The notes under the pieces were generated by a model that was not told the DNA's origin, ran no database searches, and saw only the letters and a program-made list of their open reading frames with translations. Below are positions 7,337 through 16,723 of a DNA stretch of 64,000 bases, piece by piece. Both the position numbers and the translations under genes were made by a program. How positions within the stretch are numbered: position 1 is the first letter of the stretch; the number at the start of each line of letters is the position of its first letter. Source of the stretch: Pelomonas sp. Root405 (lineage in GTDB: Bacteria; Pseudomonadota; Gammaproteobacteria; Burkholderiales; Burkholderiaceae_C); assembly GCF_001425165.1 (NCBI RefSeq), contig NZ_LMDU01000014.1, forward strand, positions 109,858 through 173,857, written 5' to 3'.

Positions 7337-9292
7337 TCAGAGGTGGCCCTTCAACTTGTCTACTACAGCTGCCAGGTTCTTCTGACGTTCTGCGGCAAGT
7401 GCCCGCTGTTCGCTTGACGTGCTTGGGCTTGTGGCGACAGCGATGGTTTTCTCCAGGCAGTCCGTTAGGTAGGGCAGGCGAGTCTTGTGCGTCGCTAGGA
7501 ACCTGCACCCAGAGCAGATGCCGGGGCTCGAGGCTTCGGAGTTTGGTCTGCCGTCGAGGTCAACTGCTCCCACGCCTTCATTGAGACATCGCGCCCGCCT
7601 GATGTGGTTCTGACCAGAGCCACAGAAGCAGTAACCCCAGGCATTTGGCTTTGCGACAATTCCGGTCTCTAGGAAAATCCTCGCCGCTGTTTTCTCAGGT
7701 GCTTCTGTTGAAGCACGCATACTGGTGCGCAACCTATGGGTGAGCCTCTTCAAGCGCTCACTTTGTTGGCCGGCATATTCCATCGACCCCGCCGCTACGC
7801 TTTCTACTATTTGGCTGGTCAACACGCGTGATGCCGCAGTGGACCACTCGATGAAATCCGCGTTCGCTAAATAGACGCTGGTCCGCACGAAATCAAAGTG
7901 GAACATCGCGACGGATAACGCTGCGACCGGAAGTTCGAAGCGATTGGCCCACAAAACGGCGGCGAAACGCCTGAACTGTCTAGGAGTAAAGTTCCATCGA
8001 AACTGGTTGCTAGCGGAGTCGGTCGCCATTGGCAAATTTGCCAATGCAGCCAGCAAATCCAAGGTCGGGCCATCGAATGCTTTGAGTGTTACTCTTCCCG
8101 TGATTCTTTTGGACTGCTTAGCTAGTAAAAATTTGGAAGACATCCTGAGGCGCCGAGCGCGGTATAACTCCTCGAAAAGTAGAATTCCGCGAGCGATTGT
8201 TGGATGCACCGGAGAACTTCGAGTTTGACGGTAGTTCTTCTCGATGTATCTCGCGGCCCATTGACCAGACTCCTCTGTGCCGCTTATACAGCCAGCTTCC
8301 AACCCGCTAATTTCTCCAGGCCGAGCCAAGGTTAATGAGGAAATGACGACAAAAAAGGCGTGTGGCAGAAGTTTCTCTGTAATGGTTACGAATTGAAGAA
8401 CTGGCAATGAATCGTCTTTTCGCTCCCTGCCTTTGTAATCAATATCGAAGTTGATGCCTGCAATCTTTGCGGCGCGAACTATCTCGCGATAAATCGCTAC
8501 CTTCACACGCTTGCAAGGCGCCGCTTGTGCTTTCAAGATGAGCGGTCCGAGTTGTTCTAGCCACACTATTGCGGTCCGCAACATAGCAGCCCCAACCTCT
8601 AGCGGTATTAGTGGCGAACTGTTCTGTCTGGTGGAGCCGTAAGTCTTCGCGAGGGTGTGTGCTCCGTTTGGGAACGGATTGACCCCTAGCTCAAATGGAA
8701 GTAAATCACGTGCCTCCCAAAGATGTATGAGCGGATTTAAAAGCTTAAGCACTCTGTCGGTAGAGGCGCTGGCGTCATTCGCTAGCGTCTCGTGGGAAGT
8801 ATTTGATGCTTGGTCGCCGTCTGATTCGTCCGCGTCGATATCATCGGCGCGCACTTCTGTCTCCAGCGGACATCCCGGCTCGGGCGACCCGATGGTCAAG
8901 CGTTTCGAACAGTGTTTTGCATACAGGTCCGCGACCTCGGGGGTGACATCTTGAACGTCAAAATTGTTTTGAACCAACCACCGAAAATAGGCCACAAAAT
9001 GCAGCGCGTGGTAGTACATCGTTGAGCCATCGCGAATCCCGTAGCCGTGAGTCGCTCCTACTCGTTCCAATGCAACGTTCATGCTGTCCCGCCAAAGGGA
9101 ATGGCTGGGGTCGTCAAGATAGAATCCGTTCCCTAAGTCTTGGTGCAGGCTGAAAGACAAGCGTCCTAAGTCAGGAGCCCGCGTAAAAATCCAAATCGCA
9201 TCATCAATCTGGCTATGCATCCAGGGTGGTTGAACAGCCTTCGCAGCGTGATTTGAATCGAGGGCAGATTTCTGTTGAGTGGGCATCGCCAT
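7337..9292 (-). CDS. large tyrosine recombinase-like protein with C-terminal cysteine cluster (TnpB-like)
   Basis: A 651-residue protein. The C-terminal part has recombinase-like landmarks: an Arg in T-L-A-R-P-G-E-I-S-G-L-E, an F-T-P-R-Q-F-R-R-F segment in place of H-x-x-R, and F-H-F-D-F-V-R-T-S-V-Y-L-A as a possible tyrosine box. The catalytic set is therefore not fully canonical. Near residues 560-610 is a cysteine cluster (Y-C-F-C-G-S-G-Q-N-H, then A-R-C-L-N and G-I-C-S-G-C-R-F) that may bind zinc. ATG 9292 was chosen because GGAG lies 8 bases upstream; a TTG at 9316 is also open. It resembles the second recombinase of Tn554-type modules. Confidence 0.75.
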   Translation of the reverse strand: MAMPTQQKSALDSNHAAKAVQPPWMHSQIDDAIWIFTRAPDLGRLSFSLHQDLGNGFYLDDPSHSLWRDSMNVALERVGATHGYGIRDGSTMYYHALHFVAYFRWLVQNNFDVQDVTPEVADLYAKHCSKRLTIGSPEPGCPLETEVRADDIDADESDGDQASNTSHETLANDASASTDRVLKLLNPLIHLWEARDLLPFELGVNPFPNGAHTLAKTYGSTRQNSSPLIPLEVGAAMLRTAIVWLEQLGPLILKAQAAPCKRVKVAIYREIVRAAKIAGINFDIDYKGRERKDDSLPVLQFVTITEKLLPHAFFVVISSLTLARPGEISGLEAGCISGTEESGQWAARYIEKNYRQTRSSPVHPTIARGILLFEELYRARRLRMSSKFLLAKQSKRITGRVTLKAFDGPTLDLLAALANLPMATDSASNQFRWNFTPRQFRRFAAVLWANRFELPVAALSVAMFHFDFVRTSVYLANADFIEWSTAASRVLTSQIVESVAAGSMEYAGQQSERLKRLTHRLRTSMRASTEAPEKTAARIFLETGIVAKPNAWGYCFCGSGQNHIRRARCLNEGVGAVDLDGRPNSEASSPGICSGCRFLATHKTRLPYLTDCLEKTIAVATSPSTSSEQRALAAERQKNLAAVVDKLKGHL

Positions 9293-9294
9293 AG

Positions 9295-11385
9295 CTATAT
9301 CTCCAGGAAGTGACAAAAGCCAGCGTCAAATTCGCGCCTCGCGGCACGCTCAATGAAAGGCAGTCGGTTCGCCATCAAACTGACTGCCGCTTTCTCGAGC
9401 AAGGCTGTAGCCCAAGCAAGCTCGGGCATGCATCGCGTCATCCAATGCTCTCGGCGGGTCATAATAAGTATTTCGCTGGCGCGCTCCAGGCTCCACTTTG
9501 TTAGATACCCGTCCTTGCAGAGGGAGTCAGTTAGGTGAACAACGAACGTCGCCGTGGAATCGCCCAGCACATAGTCGTCGTCTTCGTCTTTCTCAGGCGT
9601 AGCGAGGGCTTGGCTCGCTAGTTGCAAGGCTTTCTCTTGAAACTGCCGCTGGTATGAAGACAGGCGAAGTCGTTGCAAGAGCTGGAACTGATACGCCGAA
9701 GTTGCATTCGATAGATGCGTATGTCCTCCTAGCGTTGCAACAATTAGCGAGTCGGGACTTTTGCTAAGGTCCTTTAGCATCAGCACGCAAGGTCGTATAG
9801 CGGAAGGAGTAAAGGCGAAGCTGTCCGATATCCCTTCATCTCTTAGGAAATAGTCAAGCCGCTTGGCCAAAAAATGTCCGTTTGCTTTGGAAACCGATGA
9901 CTGGTAGCGAAAGACGAAAAGGGGTGCACTTACTTTTTCGACTGGCCGGACCAGGCGCGGTTGGGACTCAGGTCGTTCGGGGATTTGAAGTAGCTGCGCC
10001 TCCCTTTTCTGTATGTCTTCCAAATATGCTTTTCGCTGGCGAGCGGCGGCATCGGATATGGCAGCCATGGCGTGGGTGGCTGGCACCATGTCGTTAAATG
10101 GCTTGGTGCTCAATACCGAGATTACATACTTTCCGTTCGCACGTTCTTTTATTGCTCCGACCACGACGGCGTCGTTGATGTCTGGAGCAGGGTGGTAGCC
10201 AAGCGGGATTTGGATATCGCAAAGGGGAGCGACATTCAAAGCGCTTTCGCACGCAGCAAGGAGCATCCCAGCAGCGACTGCATCGGGACTTGGAGCGAAC
10301 ATCGCGTCCAACTCAAACCTGCCCACGACTTGCGAGTACAAAAGTTCGCAGAAGGTCTTGTCCAAGGTGTCTTTGGCAGCGGGTGGCATGCCGCCGTAGT
10401 AGGTTTCGATGCACAGCAGGGCGTGAGGGATGAAGTCGCGCTTATGCCGCCTAAATTTCCCAGCCAAGGTTTTCTTATGCGTCTTATCTCCAAGTAGCAC
10501 CGCTTGAATCTGTGCGGCAATCTCCGGGTCCCCGGCAGATAGGAGGTCGGGCGTGGCTCGATATATTTCTTCCCAGTCCCGAAACTTCTGCGAGGCCACG
10601 GATTGAATCGTTTCAATGCACCGCTCAGCCAAACGCTTTAAGGCAAGCACTACTTCCTCGGGTGTTTTTGGTGCCAACTCAGGGAAATTTGCGGCGAGAG
10701 CGACCAAGGCCTCTGTGAGCTCTTCTCGGTCATTTGGGTCGAGCTCTTCCGCCAACTGGCCGAGAGTCTTTGTTATCAATTCTTCCCCCGCATCATCCTT
10801 TGGGAGACCAGTGGCAGTGTGCTCTGGCTTTTTAGTCGGCCTGACTTGCTGAATGAGACTGCGCCGTTGCCGTGAACGCTTGTGGGAATTCGATGGAATC
10901 GTCGGGACGGATAATTTCGAACAAACGCCCATCCTATTAAGTTTCAGAAGGATTTGACGGACATATCCTAGGCGTTGACCGGCGGAGCGTGGTGCATCAA
11001 TATGCGATTGGATGACAGCACCCGCCCATGCATTGATAGCGGTCTGCCATGCTTTCCGTTCATGCGAAGACGCGTTGGCGTCAAATGGGTGCAATTCCGG
11101 CAGGTTTTTATCCAGCCATTCGCCAAATCGGCGAATCTCGTTGGCGCGAGAGCGCGCGCCGTATAACGAGCCGGCAGCCCAGTCCCCCACTAACTCAAAA
11201 CAGGCGTCGAATACTCGGCTTACGATGAACCTGCGCATGGCGCCAAGTCGCAGTAGAGTGGGATTCTTCTGCTCGGGCGGATGGATGAAAAAAATCAGGT
11301 TCTCAGCATTGACAACCCCATACGGGTATGTTCCGCCTTCCTGGCGCCGCGCTTCGAGAAAATGGCGATGCTCGAAACGAGTCAT
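9295..11385 (-). CDS. large degenerate tyrosine recombinase-like protein
   Basis: A 696-residue protein and the first gene of the minus-strand module. The C-terminal third has the layout of a tyrosine recombinase: A-C-E-S-A-L-N-V-A-P-L (Ser where the first Arg is expected), F-A-F-T-P-S-A-I-R-P-C-V (Thr/Ser in place of the His of H-x-x-R, Arg kept) and L-G-G-H-T-H-L-S-N-A-T-S-A-Y-Q-F (G-H and Tyr in the final box). The missing first Arg suggests it does not cleave DNA and acts as a structural or targeting partner. The middle (about residues 200-270) is acidic and helical. It starts at ATG 11385. Confidence 0.7.
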   Translation of the reverse strand: MTRFEHRHFLEARRQEGGTYPYGVVNAENLIFFIHPPEQKNPTLLRLGAMRRFIVSRVFDACFELVGDWAAGSLYGARSRANEIRRFGEWLDKNLPELHPFDANASSHERKAWQTAINAWAGAVIQSHIDAPRSAGQRLGYVRQILLKLNRMGVCSKLSVPTIPSNSHKRSRQRRSLIQQVRPTKKPEHTATGLPKDDAGEELITKTLGQLAEELDPNDREELTEALVALAANFPELAPKTPEEVVLALKRLAERCIETIQSVASQKFRDWEEIYRATPDLLSAGDPEIAAQIQAVLLGDKTHKKTLAGKFRRHKRDFIPHALLCIETYYGGMPPAAKDTLDKTFCELLYSQVVGRFELDAMFAPSPDAVAAGMLLAACESALNVAPLCDIQIPLGYHPAPDINDAVVVGAIKERANGKYVISVLSTKPFNDMVPATHAMAAISDAAARQRKAYLEDIQKREAQLLQIPERPESQPRLVRPVEKVSAPLFVFRYQSSVSKANGHFLAKRLDYFLRDEGISDSFAFTPSAIRPCVLMLKDLSKSPDSLIVATLGGHTHLSNATSAYQFQLLQRLRLSSYQRQFQEKALQLASQALATPEKDEDDDYVLGDSTATFVVHLTDSLCKDGYLTKWSLERASEILIMTRREHWMTRCMPELAWATALLEKAAVSLMANRLPFIERAARREFDAGFCHFLEI

Positions 11386-12008
11386 CGGCGCGCTCCTCTA
11401 CGCACGCTGCAGTCGGAGCGCCTAGGCGTGCACTGCGCGTCGGCGCGCGAGGCATGCAGTACTTGCGCCAGAGGGCATGGCGAGTGGACTCTGGGGCCGG
11501 CGAATACCGGCGTCCGCCTGGTTCTAGGTAGCGCAACGGTCGCGTCAAGGCGACAAGCAGACAAGCGCATGCAGCAGCTCCACATTCGACGAATGTTTCA
11601 TCGAAGGGAAGCCACCCTCTCTCGCTTGAGGCAGCGCCAATCCCGGACAGAGCCGGTGGGACATCCTTTGGCTGTCCCCTCTCTCGGCGCTTCAGTGAGA
11701 AGCGGTGGGTCTATAGATGCGAGCGCAGGGCCCCCGAGCCATCTCCATCAACGCGCAGACCTGCGTGCATCTGCTGCGGATGAGACCTTCCAGACCGAGA
11801 AAAGTGCGGGCACTTTATTGCCAGCTGAGTCGTCGGTTGGCCTAGCCTTGTACCGGAAATCAGGTTCAAGACAGGCGACCTTGAGCGGCGGAGTACTTAC
11901 CCCATCGACGGCGGGGTCAGTGCGGCTGCGGCGGGAACGAAGTTCTTGCACCGCTTCCCACAGTTGCTCATGTGAGTCAGAATCGGCTTGTTTACTATTG
12001 ACAGCAAG
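11386..12008. other. intergenic region upstream of the recombinase module, no supported gene
   Basis: About 620 bases between the start of the recombinase module and the next plus-strand gene. Several short frames run through it on both strands, but none has a ribosome site, family similarity or consistent codon bias. It should hold the promoter of the recombinase operon on the minus strand. I found no clear inverted repeat or LexA-type box in it. Confidence 0.5.
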
Positions 12009-12452
12009 ATGTTCTTGACCTTTGACGGCCTTGAAGGCCGCGTTCCTCCAGTGATGCTTGAGGCAGGGTTTCAGTACTGGAGCGCTGCTGTGCTTCCGAG
12101 GCAGGTGCCGTGGTATCTCCTGAGCATCCAACGTGAGGGAAGTGCCCGACGGCAGGAGACGGTATTCATCGCCAGCGAGTCGATGCTGGTCGAGCTTCTA
12201 GGCGACGTCGACGTCAGTTCAGTTACGGGTCTCATGCGTTTCGACGCCCGGCTAGACGTACTTGGCGCTTGGGACTTTGTGCAGGTCATCGAGGTATGGT
12301 GCGATTGGCTTCTTCCGGAAGGGTGCCGGCTTTTCTTCAGGCTGCAAGGAGAGCGCGGCCTTCGGGACGCGTCGCTGCGACGTACCGAGGCGCATGACAT
12401 AGGGATGCTTTTGGCAAAGATGCCGCCTTTGGTTCCGTCGGCGCGGCCATGA
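12009..12452 (+). CDS. hypothetical protein
   Basis: A 147-residue protein starting M-F-L-T-F-D-G-L-E-G-R-V-P-P-V. It is a compact, probably soluble alpha/beta protein with a W-Y-L-L-S-I-Q-R-E strand and two W-C-D-W residues in the C-terminal half. I do not recognise the family. A TTG at 11988 would add seven residues. Its 3' end overlaps the start of the HAD-like gene by 4 bases (ATGA), so the two are translationally coupled and probably work together. Confidence 0.45.
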   Translation: MFLTFDGLEGRVPPVMLEAGFQYWSAAVLPRQVPWYLLSIQREGSARRQETVFIASESMLVELLGDVDVSSVTGLMRFDARLDVLGAWDFVQVIEVWCDWLLPEGCRLFFRLQGERGLRDASLRRTEAHDIGMLLAKMPPLVPSARP

Positions 12453-13006
12453 GTCAGCAAAGCCCGTCTGCGCCCGGTGCAATTTATTTGGGCATCAGTG
12501 GTGTTCTGCATCCGAGCCGGTCCCTGTACGAGCTCGCAGAAGCAAGGTCGCCAGAAGACGACGGGCATACCGACTACGAAGCGGCTCCAATTTTGGACAG
12601 ACTTTTGTCGGGCTGGCCGCGGATTCGCATCGTGCTCACGTCAACCCAGCCGCGACAGGATGGATTGCACAACGTGCTTATCAAGCTCGGAGAAGGTCTT
12701 GCGTCACGCGTGATTGGGCACACCTACGAGGACCTCACTACGAAAGCAAAGCTAGGACCCCGACAGCGGCCGCTATCCGTCGATGATTACTGGCGCTGCA
12801 ACAAGTCTGACATCGTGCGCCTCCACCAGCGATGGCTACGTCCAGTTGCTTGGGTGGCAGTGGACGACGAAACGATACTTTGGACGCCGGACGAGCGCCT
12901 CAACCACCTCGTGGCGGTTGACGGTTGTAAGGGCCTCTTGGACCCTGCGGCGCAAGACCGGTTATTGACCTTGCTCTACTGCAACTTCGGTTCTCCGAAA
13001 ACCTAG
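12449..13006 (+). CDS. HAD-like domain protein lacking the catalytic aspartates
   Basis: A 185-residue protein similar in outline to the HAD-type domain proteins annotated next to nucleic-acid repair genes (HAD_SAK-like). The first motif, normally hhhDxDGVLHP, reads I-Y-L-G-I-S-G-V-L-H-P (residues 12-22), so both motif I aspartates are replaced by Gly and Ser. The second motif region I-R-I-V-L-T-S-T (about 61-68) and the later W-V-A-V-D-D-E (about 133-139) are retained. A phosphatase role is therefore doubtful; binding or a regulatory role is more likely. It is coupled to the preceding gene (ATGA overlap). Confidence 0.6.
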   Translation: MSQQSPSAPGAIYLGISGVLHPSRSLYELAEARSPEDDGHTDYEAAPILDRLLSGWPRIRIVLTSTQPRQDGLHNVLIKLGEGLASRVIGHTYEDLTTKAKLGPRQRPLSVDDYWRCNKSDIVRLHQRWLRPVAWVAVDDETILWTPDERLNHLVAVDGCKGLLDPAAQDRLLTLLYCNFGSPKT

Positions 13007-13010
13007 GCGC

Positions 13011-13322
13011 TCATTCCAAGGTGCTGCGACCGTACCGGCTCTCGACACGACCAGCTAGTTCCTCAAACGTCAGGTCAACACCGCGAGCCAAGCGGAAAAG
13101 GACGCTGAGGGTCGGTTGCTTGAGACCCACCTCCACCAAGGAGACGTATGGCCGGTCGAGACCGGCCTTGGCCGCCAAGTCCTCTTGGGAATAGCCAAGC
13201 TCCGCCCGTCTTGCTTTCAGCTCGACACCTAGTGCCTCTACGAGGCCTTGAATTCTGCTTGGCTTCACAAGCCAGCAGTGTTGTTGTTCTGTTGCCAATA
13301 GACACGTGTCAATTGACGGCAA
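13011..13322 (-). CDS. XRE-family helix-turn-helix regulator
   Basis: A protein of up to 103 residues whose core is a single lambda-repressor-like DNA-binding domain: L-K-A-R-R-A-E-L-G-Y-S-Q-E-D-L-A-A-K-A-G, then Y-V-S-L-V-E-V-G and L-F-R-L-A-R-G-V-D-L. The start is uncertain: a TTG at 13322 gives 103 residues, a GTG at 13268 gives 85 with a more typical N-terminus; neither has a strong ribosome site. It is convergent with the HAD-like gene and divergent from the BPSL0761-type gene, whose promoter it may control. Confidence 0.75.
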   Translation of the reverse strand: MPSIDTCLLATEQQHCWLVKPSRIQGLVEALGVELKARRAELGYSQEDLAAKAGLDRPYVSLVEVGLKQPTLSVLFRLARGVDLTFEELAGRVESRYGRSTLE

Positions 13323-13344
13323 AATTCTTTATCAGGGGACGCAG

Positions 13345-13575
13345 ATGACCACGCCGGATGAACGCACAAGGGCGCTCCTACAGACGAGGGAGTTCCTACT
13401 TCAGCTTGTGGCGTCGGACCAGATACCCAGCGTCTCTGAAGAGGTGCGGCGGCAAGCGCGCCATCTACTGCGGCACTATCCCGGACCGATGGAACTTAAC
13501 TGGGCTCACCGCGCGTTGCCCATGCACTTCGGAGAGGTTTGGCCATCGCAGCTTTCTGGACCGAACGAGGTATAG
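13345..13575 (+). CDS. BPSL0761-family small protein
   Basis: A 76-residue protein starting M-T-T-P-D-E-R-T-R-A-L-L-Q-T-R-E-F-L, followed by S-E-E-V-R-R-Q-A-R-H-L-L-R-H-Y-P-G-P near the middle. This pattern is that of a small family common in Burkholderiales and known only by the locus-type name BPSL0761; its function is unknown. It is an all-helical soluble protein by appearance. ATG 13345 fits the family N-terminus better than the upstream in-frame codon at 13306. It is convergent with dnaE2. Confidence 0.6.
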   Translation: MTTPDERTRALLQTREFLLQLVASDQIPSVSEEVRRQARHLLRHYPGPMELNWAHRALPMHFGEVWPSQLSGPNEV

Positions 13576-13615
13576 CGGACGTCCAGAGGTCACGACGTGG
13601 CGTCGGGCCGCTCTG

Positions 13616-16600
13616 TCATTTGAAGTCCCTGCTCTTCGCTCGTAGCCCCCGTATCAACGGCGTGTGGTCTTCAAGGTAGCCAGCGATGAGGTTACGGCCT
13701 CCTTCTTCGCACTGCCACCGTCCCTTCACACCCAGCAGCCTAGAGTGCAAAGCCACCTGTCGGAAGCGCTCAAAGACGCCGGAATAGACGATGACTTGAA
13801 TGTCGCCGAACTCGTCTTCCAGCGAGATGAAGGTTACCCCCTTGGCGGTCTCCGGCCTTTGTCGTCCGGTGACCTTGCCGATGGCATAGACCTGTCGGCC
13901 GTCTGGGGCGTCGCGGAGGTCGGCGGATGTCATGAGTCGCTTCCCTTCGAACCGCGGGCGTAGCAGCGCAAGCTCGTGCGTCCGCAGGGTCAGGCCCAGC
14001 GAGGCGTAGTCCCAAAACACCTCTTCGCTCTCTGATGCTTGTTCGAGCTCCAGGTAGTCCTCGTCAACAGGCGCATCGCTGAGCAGCGGTGGATTCAAAC
14101 GCGGCGCTGCCGCGTCCCAGACTTGCTGACGACGGTGACCGCTGAGGCTCATCAGCGCATCGCCAGAGGCGAGGGCGGTCATCTGCGCTCGGTTCAAGCC
14201 TGCACGGAGCGCTAGGTCTTCGGCGCTATCGAACGGCGCGGCCTGGCGCGCAGCCGTGATGGCCTCCGCAGAAGTCTTCCTGAAATGTTCGATGAGCCGC
14301 AAGCCCAGCCGAACAGCATGGCCGCGACCCTGGGGCTCCAACACGCAGTCCCATTCCGAGCGCATTACGTCGGCCGGCAGCACGACAACTCCATGTCGCT
14401 TGGCGTCCTGCACCAGCTGGCTTGGGCTGTAGAAGCCCAACGGCTGAGAGTTGAGCATCGCAGTCAGGAACTCGGCGGGATGGTGATGCTTTATCCAGCA
14501 ACTCTGCCAGACCAGCAGCGCAAAAGAGGCCGCGTGCGATTCTGGAAAGCCGTAGGACGAGAAGCCTTGAATCTGGGCAAAGATTGCCTCGGCGAACTCC
14601 GGCTCATACCCACGCGCGACCATGCCATCGACGATGCGGGAATAGTGCTTGTCCAGCCCCCCTTTTCTCTTCCAGGCGGCCATGTCTCTCCGCAGTTCAT
14701 CGGCCTGGCCGCCGGTGTAGCCCGCTGCAACCATCGCAATTTGCATCACCTGTTCCTGAAACAACGGGATGCCAAGCGTGCGTTCGAGTACGGCCTCCAG
14801 CTCCTTGCTGGGGTAGGTTACTGCTTCCTTGCCTTGTCGCCGGGCCTCATACGGCCCAACCATGCCACCTTGAATCGGTCCGGGCCTGACCACGGCCACC
14901 TGGATGACTAGGTCGTAGTACTTGCGTGGCCGCGTCACCGGCAGCTTCGCGCGCTGTGCCCTCGACTCGATTTGGAACACACCAATCGTTTCTGCGGCGC
15001 AAATCATGTCGTAGGTGGCTGAACAGTCTGGCGGGATGTCCCGCACTGAGAACTCGTAGCCCTTGGTCAGGCTGATGAGTTCGCACGACTTGCGAATTGC
15101 GGTGAGCATGCCCAAGCCGAGCACATCGACCTTCAGGAGCTTCATCGCGTCAATGTCGTCCTTGTCCCACTGGATGACCGTGCGGTTTTCCATCGAGGCG
15201 TTTTCAACCGGAACGATGCGGGTCAACGGGCCTTGCGTCAGGACAAAGCCGCCTGGATGCTGGCTCATGTGCCTGGGCATGCCCAAGATTTGCCGCACCA
15301 TGTCGATGAGCTGCCGGACAGCGAGGTCCGTGATGTCAAGGCCGACTTCCACCAATCGCGTCTCGTCCAGCGTCTCGAGGTCCCACCACGCGTAGTTACC
15401 GCTCAGGGTCTCAAGCATCGGCAGCTCGAAGCCCAGCGCCTTGCCGACGTCCTTTAGGGACGACTTCACCCGGTAGCTGGTGACCACCGCTGTTAGGGCA
15501 GCTCTGTCGCGCCCATACTTGCTGTAGATGTGCTGAATGACCTCCTCGCGCCTCTGATGCTCGAAGTCAACGTCGATGTCCGGCGGTTCGTCGCGCTCCT
15601 TGGAGATGAACCGCTCGAACAGCGTCGACATGCGCGCCGGGTCGACCTCGGTGATGCCGCAGCAAAAACAAACGACGCTGTTGGCGGCCGAGCCGCGACC
15701 TTGGCAAAGAATGTTGCGGCTGCGAGCGAACATGACCACGTCGGCCACGGTCAAGAAGTAGTGCTCGTACTTGAGGTCTGAAATTAGCTCGAGCTCGCGC
15801 TCAATTTGGTCGTTGATGGCAGCCGGAATGCCATCGGGCCAGCGACGGCCCGCGCCTTGGTAGGTGAGCTGGCGCAAGTAGCTGGTGGCAGTTTCTCCTT
15901 CAGGCACCACCTCCGATGGGTACTGGTAGGCAAGTTCATCTAAGCTGAAGTTGCACCTGTCTGCGACCTTCAGCGTCTCGGCCAACAGGTCATCTGGGAA
16001 GGTGCGGGCCAGACGGCCCCGTGTGCGCAGATGTCGCTCTGCGTTGATGTCGAGGGCCTTTCCGCACTGCGTGAGCGGCTTGCCGATGCGCGTCGCGGTC
16101 ATGACGTCCAACAGGGGCTTGCGACTGCGGCGATGCATCGTCACGTTTCCGACAGCCACAAGGGGTATCAGCGTCTCCACGCTGATTTGCCGCATCCGTA
16201 GCAGGCGTATCTCATCGTCGCTGCGTCGCAGAAGGTCGATACCAAGCCAGGCCCGACCCAAGAAGTACTTGAACAGCCAGCGACCGAGCTGCAGCAGCTC
16301 CGGTGGCAGTGCATGCCTGGTCGGGCACGCGATGACCACGCAGTCGTCGAGAACCCCGGGCAAGACATCGTCCAGCCCCATCTCGTACGTGCCCTTCTCG
16401 GACCGCCGACGAAGCTTGGACACGAGCTGGCAGAGGTTGCCGTATCCGTTGAGCTTGGTTGCGAGCACGACCAGCGTGAAGGGGAAATCGCACTGAATGT
16501 CGAACTGGCTGCCCACGAGCAGCTTGAGTCCCTGTTCCTTGGCCTCGACATGCGCGCGCACGACGCCGGCCATCGAGCATTCATCGGTGATGGCGATGGC

Positions 16601-16714
16601 CGAGTAGCCCAGCTCCTTGGCCCGCTCCACGTACTCCCGTGGCCAGCTAGAGCCTTTGAGGAAGGAAAAGTTGGTGGAGCACCGAAGCTCGGCGTAGTCG
16701 GGAAGCGTTGCCAT
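13616..16714 (-). CDS. dnaE2: error-prone DNA polymerase DnaE2 (ImuC)
   Basis: A 1032-residue C-family polymerase, the expected length for DnaE2/ImuC. It has an N-terminal PHP domain that departs from the replicative consensus (Y-A-E-L-R-C-S-T-N-F-S-F-L-K-G). The palm has C-Q-G-R-G-S-A-A-N-S near residue 340 and the aspartate-rich P-D-I-D-V-D-F-E near 380. Helix-hairpin-helix motifs (A-L-R-A-G-L-N-R-A-Q-M-T-A-L) and an OB domain with V-K-G-R-W-Q-C-E follow at the C-terminus. It performs the mutagenic synthesis step of the ImuA-ImuB-DnaE2 mutasome. It is the third gene of the SOS cassette; its ATG is 9 bases after the imuB stop. Confidence 0.95.
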   Translation of the reverse strand: MATLPDYAELRCSTNFSFLKGSSWPREYVERAKELGYSAIAITDECSMAGVVRAHVEAKEQGLKLLVGSQFDIQCDFPFTLVVLATKLNGYGNLCQLVSKLRRRSEKGTYEMGLDDVLPGVLDDCVVIACPTRHALPPELLQLGRWLFKYFLGRAWLGIDLLRRSDDEIRLLRMRQISVETLIPLVAVGNVTMHRRSRKPLLDVMTATRIGKPLTQCGKALDINAERHLRTRGRLARTFPDDLLAETLKVADRCNFSLDELAYQYPSEVVPEGETATSYLRQLTYQGAGRRWPDGIPAAINDQIERELELISDLKYEHYFLTVADVVMFARSRNILCQGRGSAANSVVCFCCGITEVDPARMSTLFERFISKERDEPPDIDVDFEHQRREEVIQHIYSKYGRDRAALTAVVTSYRVKSSLKDVGKALGFELPMLETLSGNYAWWDLETLDETRLVEVGLDITDLAVRQLIDMVRQILGMPRHMSQHPGGFVLTQGPLTRIVPVENASMENRTVIQWDKDDIDAMKLLKVDVLGLGMLTAIRKSCELISLTKGYEFSVRDIPPDCSATYDMICAAETIGVFQIESRAQRAKLPVTRPRKYYDLVIQVAVVRPGPIQGGMVGPYEARRQGKEAVTYPSKELEAVLERTLGIPLFQEQVMQIAMVAAGYTGGQADELRRDMAAWKRKGGLDKHYSRIVDGMVARGYEPEFAEAIFAQIQGFSSYGFPESHAASFALLVWQSCWIKHHHPAEFLTAMLNSQPLGFYSPSQLVQDAKRHGVVVLPADVMRSEWDCVLEPQGRGHAVRLGLRLIEHFRKTSAEAITAARQAAPFDSAEDLALRAGLNRAQMTALASGDALMSLSGHRRQQVWDAAAPRLNPPLLSDAPVDEDYLELEQASESEEVFWDYASLGLTLRTHELALLRPRFEGKRLMTSADLRDAPDGRQVYAIGKVTGRQRPETAKGVTFISLEDEFGDIQVIVYSGVFERFRQVALHSRLLGVKGRWQCEEGGRNLIAGYLEDHTPLIRGLRAKSRDFK

Positions 16715-16723
16715 GCCGAACCA

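Noticed and set aside
5685..11385. RIT element (three recombinases in trio)
   Set aside because: RIT proteins are three similar-sized canonical recombinases. Here two are over 650 residues with degenerate sites and a coiled-coil protein is present.
11748..12131. Minus-strand open frame of 127 codons upstream of the recombinase module
   Set aside because: No ribosome site or motif; it overlaps a better plus-strand gene that is coupled to the HAD-like gene.
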